13,602 nucleotides of DNA. Source: ZC4RG19 sp036279475. Lineage in GTDB: Bacteria > Actinomycetota > Acidimicrobiia > Acidimicrobiales > VFJN01. The stretch is taken from assembly GCA_036279475.1 (NCBI GenBank), contig DASUJB010000173.1:1-13602 (forward strand). The letters run 5' to 3'. The notes under the pieces were generated by a model. The model did no database searches. It saw nothing but the letters and a program-made list of their open reading frames with translations, and had not been told where the DNA came from. Both the position numbers and the translations under genes were made by a program. Position 1 is the first letter of the stretch; each line of letters opens with the position of its first letter. This document shows, piece by piece, positions 7,321-12,532 of this stretch.

Positions 7321-8328
7321 GTGCCCCTCGGCCAGCCGTCCCTCACCTTCGTCGTCGCCGCTGCCGTCGTCACCTGGAGTGGCGTGCAGCTCTCGCGCGC
7401 CGGCGACGAGATCTCGGAGTGCGCCGGCCTGTCGCGGCTCTTCGTCGGGATGCTCCTGGTGGCGGGAGCCACCTCGCTACCCGAGCTCGTCACCGACGTC
7501 AGCGCGGCCGTGGCCCACGCGCCCGACCTCGCGGTCGGTGACCTGTTCGGCAGCAGCATGGCCAACATGGCCATCCTCGCCGTGGTCGACATCATGCACC
7601 GGCAGCGCGTGTGGCCACGGGTGGAGATCGGGCACGCACGGGTGGCGTCGGTCGCCATCGCCCTCACCGCGCTGGCCGTCCTCGGCGTGCTCACGCCCCG
7701 GGGGATCGCCGTCGGTTGGGTGGGCATGGACACCATGGCGGTCGCCGCCGCCTACGTGGCGGCGGTGGCGTGGATGCGCCGCTCCCCCACCGGGCGGTTC
7801 GGCGAGGGGGAGGTGCTCCCGACGCCGACCGGGTGGACGCGCCGCGATCGCGCCGCCCTCCGCCCCGCCATCGTCCGCTTCGCCGTGGCCACCGCGGTCA
7901 TCGTGGCGGCAGCTCCCGTCCTTGCCGTCTCCGGCCGCGACATCGCGGAGCTCACCGGGATGGGCGAGACGTTCGTCGGCACCGCGCTGCTCGCGCTGTC
8001 GACCTCGCTGCCGGAGCTTGTCGTCGCCGTCGCCGCGGTGCGGATCGGCGCCCAGGACCTCGCGGTGGGCAACCTGTTCGGAAGCAACGCCTTCAACATG
8101 GCGGCGCTCCTGATAGTCGACATGGCCTACACGCCGGACACCCTCCTCAGCTCTCTAGACCCCGCCCAGACCGTGCCTGGCATGGTCGCCATCCTGCTGA
8201 TGGCGCTGGCGCTCGCCGCCCTGGTCCACGGCACCGAGACACGCGTGCGGCGCCTCGAGCCCGACGCGGTCCTGCTGCTCGTCGCCTACGCGGGTGGGTT
8301 GCTCGCCGTGTGGAACGTGCGACCATGA
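7321..8328 (+). CDS. Na+/Ca2+ exchanger (CaCA) family cation antiporter
   Basis: The 335-residue membrane protein has two inverted alpha-repeats. The first is GATSLPELVTDV (49-60) followed by DLAVGDLFGSSMANM (69-83). The second is STSLPELVVAVAAV (227-240) followed by DLAVGNLFGSNAFNM (246-260). Glu55 and Glu232 in the TSLPE motifs are the expected ion-coordinating acids. About ten hydrophobic segments are visible, with a cytoplasmic loop near 152-180. GTG at 7321 is the most likely start: GGAG (7315-7318) precedes it but at only 2 nt, which is closer than usual. The next in-frame GTG, at 7384, would remove the first helix. Substrate (Ca2+, Na+ or K+ against H+) cannot be read from sequence. 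Its position back to back with the Mrp operon suggests joint cation homeostasis. Confidence 0.85.
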   Translation: MPLGQPSLTFVVAAAVVTWSGVQLSRAGDEISECAGLSRLFVGMLLVAGATSLPELVTDVSAAVAHAPDLAVGDLFGSSMANMAILAVVDIMHRQRVWPRVEIGHARVASVAIALTALAVLGVLTPRGIAVGWVGMDTMAVAAAYVAAVAWMRRSPTGRFGEGEVLPTPTGWTRRDRAALRPAIVRFAVATAVIVAAAPVLAVSGRDIAELTGMGETFVGTALLALSTSLPELVVAVAAVRIGAQDLAVGNLFGSNAFNMAALLIVDMAYTPDTLLSSLDPAQTVPGMVAILLMALALAALVHGTETRVRRLEPDAVLLLVAYAGGLLAVWNVRP

Positions 8329-8431
8329 CAGCCTGCCGGACGACACGCACACCGGGTCCGTCGACGACGAGGTGGAGCCGGAGGGCCCTGCCGCGACGAG
8401 TCGCTGACGGCGCATCCTCGGTGGTAGGCGG

Positions 8432-8444
8432 TCCGGGCCCCGGA
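8432..8444 (+). terminator. Weak hairpin after the exchanger gene
   Basis: TCCGGGCCCCGGA is a near-perfect dyad about 100 bases past the exchanger stop. It has no T run. The rest of 8329-8470 shows no coding sequence or other structure that I can support. Confidence 0.2.
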
Positions 8445-8470
8445 ACGCCCTCAGCCCCGAGGAGGTCCAC

Positions 8471-8918
8471 GTGGGACGGCACCGACCGACGGCCCTCTCC
8501 GGCGCGTTGGCGCTGATCCTGGTACCGGTCGCCGGTTGTGGAGGCAACGACGGCGACGGCACCGACACCGGTGGCGGTTCGACCACCACGCTGCGCACGA
8601 TCCGGACCGAGACCGCGACCGCGTCCACCAGACCGTGGCCGACATCGCCGAGGCCTGCCACGACCGGGACCGGCTCCGGCTCCGGCTCCGGGACCACGTG
8701 GCGGCCCAGCACCGCGACCGCGTCCACGACGGGAGCGGCGCCGCTCTGGCCGAGGCCGACCACGTCGAGGTGACGGAGGACGACGTCACGCTCACCAACG
8801 GCCGGACCACCGCAGCGGTGCACCTCCGCCTGCACCACGACGACGGGACCGTCGACGACCTCGCCGACACGTGGCGGTTCCAGACCGACCGGGAAACCGC
8901 ACCGACCACGACTCGTGA
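8471..8918 (+). pseudogene. Probable frameshifted lipoprotein gene
   Basis: GTG at 8471 has an excellent ribosome site (GGAGGT at 8461-8466, 4-nt spacing) and encodes a bacterial lipoprotein signal: basic start, hydrophobic core SGALALILVPVAGC with lipobox VAGC (Cys23), then a Gly/Asp/Thr linker. In that frame the sequence stays Thr/Pro-rich and stops at 8773. From about 8600 onward the neighbouring frame (positions congruent to 1 modulo 3) looks protein-like instead, with few G/C at second codon positions. It reads HQTVADIAEACHDRDRL, then VEVTEDDVTLTNG and VDDLADTWRFQTD. A one-base loss or two-base gain near 8575-8625 would join them. The second frame has no stop before 10185, so a second shift is also needed; the end given is a TGA in the third frame. 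I do not recognise the mature domain. The alternative is an intact 100-residue lipoprotein at 8471-8773, or sequencing error. Confidence 0.5.
8612..8727 (+). repeat. 17-bp direct repeat pair with a CTCCGG triplet between
   Basis: ACCGCGACCGCGTCCAC occurs at 8612-8628 and again at 8711-8727, exactly 99 bases apart, so both copies fall in the same reading frame. In the probable mature-domain frame each encodes DRDRVH. Between them CTCCGG is repeated three times in tandem (LRLRLR). The spacing suggests an in-frame duplication inside a charged helix of the broken lipoprotein. Confidence 0.55.
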
Positions 8919-8928
8919 CGAACGAGTC
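8910..8928. repeat. Hairpin or operator-like dyad upstream of the TSUP gene
   Basis: GACTCGT (8910-8916) and ACGAGTC (8922-8928) are perfect inverted arms around GACGA. It could end transcription of the lipoprotein remnant or be a protein-binding site about 120 bases before the TSUP start. Its CGT-ACG arrangement loosely recalls the sqr operator but the spacing differs. No other feature is visible between 8929 and the promoter at 9035. Confidence 0.3.
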
Positions 8929-9034
8929 ACCGGGTGCGCCGAGCTGGCGCGACGCCGGTCCCCCGTGGCAGTGGCAGCCGCATGGGCCTCCAGGGACAGC
9001 CCCTCCCTTCATCCGAATGTCCGTGCAACATTGT

Positions 9035-9040
9035 TAGGGT
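9035..9040 (+). promoter_or_regulatory. Candidate -10 for a leaderless TSUP transcript
   Basis: TAGGGT fits the TANNNT -10 pattern and ends 6 bases before the GTG at 9047, so transcription would begin at or next to the start codon. There is no Shine-Dalgarno match in the same stretch, which favours a leaderless mRNA. No convincing -35 is present. The AT-rich context AACATTGTTAG stands out from the surrounding GC-rich DNA. Confidence 0.35.
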
Positions 9041-9046
9041 GGCGAC

Positions 9047-9865
9047 GTGGAGACGTTGGGCTACGGCTTGCTGGCGCTGGCGGCCGCCACCGTCGGCGTG
9101 CTCGGCGGGCTCGGCGGGGCGATCCTCCTGGTGCCGGCACTGGTGGCGACCGGCATGTCGCCGGCCGAAGCCGCCCCCTTGGGGTTGGTCACGGTGGCTG
9201 CCGCGTCCATCTCGGCCGCCCCCCGCCAGCTCGCCGAGCGCTCGGTCAACCATCGGATCGGCGTCACCACGGAGCTGGTGGCGTCGACGGGCGCCGTGGC
9301 CGGCGCCACCGTCTCGACGCTCGTCAGCGACCGGGCCCTGACCTACACCCTGGCGCTCGTGGCGGTGGTGGCCGCGCTGGCGGGCCGGCGGTCGGGCGGC
9401 CTGCGGGACCGGCCCGATCCTGCCTGCGTGCCGTCGGACGTCGGCGAGCGGGTGGGCTCGCTGGCCGGTGCGTACCCGCTCGACGGTGGCATCGTGCCCT
9501 ACGCGCCCCGGCGCTTGGGGGCGGGGCTCGCGCTCATGGGCCTCTCCGGGATCGTGGCCGGCGTGGCCGGCGTGTCGGGGGGCTTCATCAAGACGCCGGC
9601 GACCAGCGACGTCATGGGGGTGCCGATCCGGGTCGCCGCCTCGACCACGACCTTCACCGTCGGCATCACCGCGGCCACCGCGCTGGTCGTGTTCGCGGTG
9701 CAGGGTCGGATCGACCCCGAGCCCGCGGCGTTGGTGGTGGCGGGATCCCTCACCGGTGGCACGCTGGGGGCCCGGCTGCAAGCGCTGCTGTCACCCTCCG
9801 CCTCGAGGCGCGTCCTCAGCATCCTCCTGCTGGTGGTGGCCGGCCTGCTGGTGGCACAGGCGTGA
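9047..9865 (+). CDS. TauE/SafE-family (TSUP) sulfite/anion exporter
   Basis: This 272-residue polytopic protein has the two TSUP half-repeats. The first is GVLGGLGGAILLVPALVATG (17-36) followed by the PLGLVTVAAASISAAPRQL segment (44-62). The second is GIVAGVAGVSGGFIKTPA (168-185) followed by VAASTTTFTVGITAATAL (197-213). About eight membrane segments are visible, with a central hydrophilic loop at 113-155. The family exports sulfite, sulfoacetate or related organosulfur anions; here the substrate is inferred, helped by the sulfide oxidoreductase two genes away. GTG at 9047 is the first start after an in-frame TAG at 9035. The stop overlaps the next gene by 4 bp (GTGA), so the two are cotranslated. 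Confidence 0.88.
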   Translation: METLGYGLLALAAATVGVLGGLGGAILLVPALVATGMSPAEAAPLGLVTVAAASISAAPRQLAERSVNHRIGVTTELVASTGAVAGATVSTLVSDRALTYTLALVAVVAALAGRRSGGLRDRPDPACVPSDVGERVGSLAGAYPLDGGIVPYAPRRLGAGLALMGLSGIVAGVAGVSGGFIKTPATSDVMGVPIRVAASTTTFTVGITAATALVVFAVQGRIDPEPAALVVAGSLTGGTLGARLQALLSPSASRRVLSILLLVVAGLLVAQA

Positions 9866-10185
9866 GCGGCACGGCCACGACGTCCTCGCACCCGCCGGGC
9901 CGGGTGAGCACCATCCGGGGGCGCTGGCAGCGGCCGGCGCTGACCTGGACGACGCGTGCCCTGCTGGTGGTGGCCCTCCTCGGCTGGGTGCTCCCCGACC
10001 CCGTGGGTGACGCACTGGCCCTCGCCGCCGTCGTCGTGGTGGCCGCCGTCCCGCTCCTGCGGGTGGCGTGGCTGATCCTGCGGTGGGCCCAGGAAGAGGA
10101 CGGGCGCTTCGTGCTCACCGGGTCGGCGCTGCTCGTCGTGGTGGCGGTGGGAGCGGTGCTCGCCGCCCTCGGGGTCGGTTCCTAG
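9862..10185 (+). CDS. Small membrane protein, DUF1634-like, TSUP partner
   Basis: The product has 107 residues with three hydrophobic segments (about 32-46, 50-74 and 85-104). The segment VPLLRVAWLILRWAQEEDGR (63-82) between the second and third helices resembles the conserved region of DUF1634 proteins, which commonly sit directly beside TauE/SafE genes. GTG at 9862 overlaps the TSUP stop, and codon use shifts to this frame exactly at that point. The first 25 residues are polar and basic, probably cytoplasmic. Its function is unknown; an accessory role for the exporter is inferred from position. It converges on sqr across a 57-bp gap with only a weak GTCGGC/GCCGGC hairpin (10200-10216). Confidence 0.75.
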   Translation: MSGTATTSSHPPGRVSTIRGRWQRPALTWTTRALLVVALLGWVLPDPVGDALALAAVVVVAAVPLLRVAWLILRWAQEEDGRFVLTGSALLVVVAVGAVLAALGVGS

Positions 10186-10242
10186 CGACCGTGCCGTCCG
10201 TCGGCTCGTCGCCGGCGCCCACCACGGATCCCCCGGTTCCGT

Positions 10243-11448
10243 TCAGGCCCTGCCCTTCAGCATCAGGTTCCAGTACATGAAGGGGAGCCCGTACTTCTTG
10301 AGGAGCCACATGTCGCGACGCTCGTGGGTCGTGTCGATGAGCGGGAACGTCGGCCTGGGCTCCAGCGTGTAGTCGAACTCGGCGAGCAGCATCTTGCCCC
10401 GAGCCGTGGTGATCGGGCAGGAGGCGTAGCCGTCGTAGCTGGCCGGCAGTGGACGGCCGGCGCGCTGGGCCAGCAGGTTGGCCACCACCACCGGTGCCTG
10501 CTTGCGGACGGCGGCCCCGGTCTTGGAGTTGGGCGTGCTGCCGGCGTCGCCGAGGGCGAACACGTTGGGCCACCGGAGGTGCTGCATCGTGCCCTTGTCC
10601 ACGGCCACGTAGCCCTTGGCGTCGCCGGTCGACAGCGGCGACGACTTGACCCAGTCGGGAGCGGACTGGGGCGGCACGAGGTGGGCGATGTCGTAGTGGA
10701 GGCGCTCCTTGGTGCCGCCGTCCCCCAGGGCGGTGACGACCACCTCCCTGCCATCGGGATCGACCTCGGTGACCTCGCTGGTGAGGCGCACGTCGATGCC
10801 GTAGCGGTCGACGACCCGCTCGAGCTCGGCGTTGAACACGGGCACGCCGAACAGCTTGGGGGTGGGGAGGACCAGGACGACGTGGATGCGGTCGAGCACG
10901 CCCTGGCGGCGCCAGTGGTCGGCGGCGAGGTAGGCGATCTTCTGCGGGGCCCCGGCGCACTTGATGGGGCCGGAGGGCATCCCGAACACCGCGGTGCCCT
11001 CCCGCATGTCCCGGATGAGGTCCCACGTGCGGGGGGCGAGGTCGGGACGGTAGTTGCTGGAGACCCCGTCCCGCCCCAGCGACTCGGCGAGCCCGCCGAT
11101 CTGGCCCCAGTCGAGCTGGATGCCGGGGCACACGACGAGCGACTCGTACCCCACGGTGCCGCCGTCGGCCAGCACCACCTCCTGCGCCTCGGGATCGATC
11201 TGGACGGCAGCCTGCCGGATCCAGGTGACGCCCCGGGGCATGACGTCGGCCTGGCGGCGCCGCGTGGCGTCCAGCTTGGCGCAGCCCGCGCCCACGAGCG
11301 TCCAGAGCGGCTGGTAGTAGTGGTCCACGGCGGGATCGATCACGGCCACGTCGTGCTGGCCGGCCCGGCGGAGGCGGGCGGCCACGGTGATGCCGGCGGT
11401 CCCCCCGCCGACGATGACGATCGCATGGTGGCTGGTCGGACGCGGCAC
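10243..11448 (-). CDS. sqr: Sulfide:quinone oxidoreductase, type II (mitochondrial SQOR-like)
   Basis: The 401-residue flavoprotein is predicted to oxidise sulfide to sulfane sulfur and pass two electrons to membrane quinone. The FAD-binding GGGTAG is at 14-19, YYQPLWTLVGAG at 44-55, and the second FAD segment NVFALGDAGSTPNSKTGAAV at 295-314. The two redox cysteines of the family are both present: Cys164 in GPIKCAGAPQK and Cys344 in DGYASCPITT. The stretches NYRPDLAPRTWDLIRDMREG and LLAEFDYTLEPRPTFP and the end LPFMYWNLMLKG closely parallel human SQOR as I remember it, which places this in the type II group. The C-terminus stops soon after MLKGRA, so it is shorter than in the mitochondrial protein. 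GTG at 11448 follows a G-rich site (AGGGGG, minus strand). The gene is divergent from the GntR regulator gene and has its own promoter and operator. Confidence 0.88.
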   Translation of the reverse strand: MPRPTSHHAIVIVGGGTAGITVAARLRRAGQHDVAVIDPAVDHYYQPLWTLVGAGCAKLDATRRRQADVMPRGVTWIRQAAVQIDPEAQEVVLADGGTVGYESLVVCPGIQLDWGQIGGLAESLGRDGVSSNYRPDLAPRTWDLIRDMREGTAVFGMPSGPIKCAGAPQKIAYLAADHWRRQGVLDRIHVVLVLPTPKLFGVPVFNAELERVVDRYGIDVRLTSEVTEVDPDGREVVVTALGDGGTKERLHYDIAHLVPPQSAPDWVKSSPLSTGDAKGYVAVDKGTMQHLRWPNVFALGDAGSTPNSKTGAAVRKQAPVVVANLLAQRAGRPLPASYDGYASCPITTARGKMLLAEFDYTLEPRPTFPLIDTTHERRDMWLLKKYGLPFMYWNLMLKGRA

Positions 11449-11469
11449 GGGGCCCCCTGGCGGTACAAG

Positions 11470-11485
11470 ATCCGTATGTACGGAT
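11470..11485. promoter_or_regulatory. Operator-like palindrome in the sqr promoter
   Basis: ATCCGTA-TG-TACGGAT is a perfect 7-bp dyad immediately downstream of the sqr -10 and across the expected transcription start. Its core GTATGTAC matches the HutC-type GntR pattern GTNTANAC at five of six fixed positions. A regulator bound here would block sqr initiation. The next gene encodes a UTRA-domain GntR protein, the natural candidate. Confidence 0.6.
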
Positions 11486-11486
11486 G

Positions 11487-11515
11487 AGTGTCGTGACCCG
11501 GACCGCCACTGTCAA
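11487..11515 (-). promoter_or_regulatory. sqr promoter
   Basis: Reading the minus strand, TTGACA (11510-11515) is a perfect -35 and GACACT (11487-11492) an acceptable -10, with exactly 17 bp between. The start site would fall near 11480, inside the 11470-11485 palindrome, giving a leader of about 30 nt before the GTG at 11448. Confidence 0.6.
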
Positions 11516-11528
11516 GGTGACCGCGTCC

Positions 11529-11557
11529 TTGCCGCAACGAACGTTGGTTCGTACATT
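11529..11557 (+). promoter_or_regulatory. GntR gene promoter
   Basis: TTGCCG (11529-11534) and TACATT (11552-11557, fits TANNNT) are separated by 17 bp. The -10 ends 7 bases before the GTG at 11565, so the message is probably leaderless. The spacer is almost filled by the palindrome at 11537-11552. Confidence 0.6.
11537..11552. promoter_or_regulatory. Operator-like palindrome inside the GntR promoter
   Basis: ACGAAC-GTTG-GTTCGT is a perfect 6-bp dyad lying between -35 and -10, an ideal place for repression of the regulator's own gene. It shares the pattern ACGNNCNNNNGNNCGT with the dyad at 12480-12495 in front of the Fe-S/NrfD gene. Confidence 0.6.
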
Positions 11558-11564
11558 TGGCGCC

Positions 11565-12323
11565 GTGACACCGGTCGACCGCACCGACCCCCTGCCCCTG
11601 TGGGCACAGGTGCTCGCCGACCTCCGCCGGCGCCTGGAGTCCGGCGAGTTCGCCGAGGGGTTCCCCACCGACGTCGAGCTCGTCGCCCAGTACGGCGTCT
11701 CCCGGCACACCGCCCGCGAGGCGGTCCGGCGCCTCCAGGCGGAAGGGGTCGTGCGGCGGGAGCGGGGGCGCGGGACCTTCGTCCGGTCGGCGGAGTTCGA
11801 GCAGCCGACCGGAGCGCTCTACAGCCTGTTCCGCTCGCTGGAGGCCCAGGGCGTCGAGCAGCGGAGCGTGGTCCTCGACCTCCGGCAGGTGGTCGACGCC
11901 GGGGTGGCGGCCCGGTTCGGGCTCGGTCCCGACGCCGCCTTGGTGCGGCTCGAGCGACTCCGGCTCGCCGACGACCTACCGCTGGCCCACGACACGGCCT
12001 GGCTGCCGGCCTCCCTCGCCACCCCCCTCCTGGGCGTCGACTTCACCCACACGGCCCTCTACGACGAGCTGCAGCACCGGTGCGGGGTGCGGCCCACCGC
12101 CGGCCGCGAGCGGATCGGCACCGAGCTGCCGCCGGAGGCCGAGTGCGAGCTCCTGGGCATCGACTGCCGGCAACCGGTCTTCCGGATCCAGCGGTCGAGC
12201 CACGCCGGCGACCGGATGGTCGAGTGGCGCGAGACCCTCGTGCGAGGCGATCGCTACGCCTTCGTCGCCCGGTGGTCGCCGTCGTCGGCCTACGAGGCCT
12301 CGCTCACCGCCGCCACCGCCTGA
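11565..12323 (+). CDS. GntR-family (HutC/UTRA) transcriptional regulator
   Basis: The 252-residue regulator has an N-terminal winged helix-turn-helix (about 9-75: PLWAQVLADLRRRLESGEF, then VELVAQYGVSRHTAREAVRRL and the wing RRERGRGTFV) and a C-terminal UTRA effector domain (about 85-240), which places it in the HutC subfamily. GTG at 11565 is chosen because a good -10 sits 7 bases upstream and the family fold starts at once. An in-frame ATG at 11484 would add 27 unconserved residues across the promoter. Three cysteines lie in the effector domain (Cys173, Cys194, Cys201), two of them seven residues apart. The regulator lies between sqr and the Fe-S/NrfD gene, and operator-like dyads precede all three. 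The effector is unknown; a sulfur compound or a redox signal is a guess from context. Confidence 0.88.
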   Translation: MTPVDRTDPLPLWAQVLADLRRRLESGEFAEGFPTDVELVAQYGVSRHTAREAVRRLQAEGVVRRERGRGTFVRSAEFEQPTGALYSLFRSLEAQGVEQRSVVLDLRQVVDAGVAARFGLGPDAALVRLERLRLADDLPLAHDTAWLPASLATPLLGVDFTHTALYDELQHRCGVRPTAGRERIGTELPPEAECELLGIDCRQPVFRIQRSSHAGDRMVEWRETLVRGDRYAFVARWSPSSAYEASLTAATA

Positions 12324-12330
12324 GCGGCGG
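12307..12330 (+). terminator. Possible hairpin at the end of the GntR gene
   Basis: CCGCCGC (12307-12313) and GCGGCGG (12324-12330) are perfect inverted arms with a 10-nt loop that includes the stop codon. A G run follows instead of T. Such repeats are easy to find in DNA of this composition, so support is weak. Confidence 0.22.
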
Positions 12331-12443
12331 GGGGAGAGCGGGAGGTCGACCCTCCACGTCATGCCGGCGGTCCGCGACCCCGGACGTGCCCTCCCCGCCG
12401 CCCGCCCCTCGCCGGCCGTCCCGCCGCCCACCGGGACGTCCCG

Positions 12444-12472
12444 TTGACGGGCCGCTGGGAAGATGAGAGGCT
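12444..12472 (+). promoter_or_regulatory. Candidate promoter of the Fe-S/NrfD gene
   Basis: TTGACG (12444-12449) is a good -35. A 17-bp spacer leads to GAGGCT (12467-12472), a modest -10 of the same NANNNT form as the sqr one. An AT-rich alternative, TATTAG (12473-12478), follows directly but at a 23-bp distance. A perfect 12-bp palindrome, CGGGACGTCCCG (12432-12443), abuts the -35 on its upstream side and could bind an activator. Confidence 0.4.
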
Positions 12473-12479
12473 TATTAGT

Positions 12480-12495
12480 ACGTTCAATTGGTCGT
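12480..12495. promoter_or_regulatory. Operator-like dyad before the Fe-S/NrfD gene
   Basis: ACGTTCAATTGGTCGT reads ACG-N2-CAATTG-N2-CGT, with 12 of 16 positions symmetric. It has the same ACGNNCNNNNGNNCGT pattern as the dyad in the GntR promoter and sits at the expected transcription start. It ends 37 bases before the GTG. Confidence 0.5.
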
Positions 12496-12532
12496 CTGGT
12501 TGTCCTACTGGCAGCCGGGGTCGGAGGGGCCG

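Noticed and set aside
8471..8773. An intact 100-residue lipoprotein
   Set aside because: The start and lipobox are good, but the part after about residue 45 is Thr/Pro/Gly-rich with abnormally high G/C at second codon positions, while another frame looks coding; kept only as an alternative.
8536..10185. 549-residue continuous plus-strand frame
   Set aside because: It is not one gene. Its first part may be the displaced mature domain of the lipoprotein and its last 107 codons are the DUF1634-like gene, but the middle is an out-of-frame reading of the TSUP gene.
10324..11487. 387-residue plus-strand frame opposite sqr
   Set aside because: It is antisense to sqr, which has FAD-binding motifs and both redox cysteines; there is no independent coding evidence.
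11484..11564. Upstream ATG start for the GntR gene
   Set aside because: It would place 27 unconserved residues over the promoter and operator, and there is no ribosome site before it.
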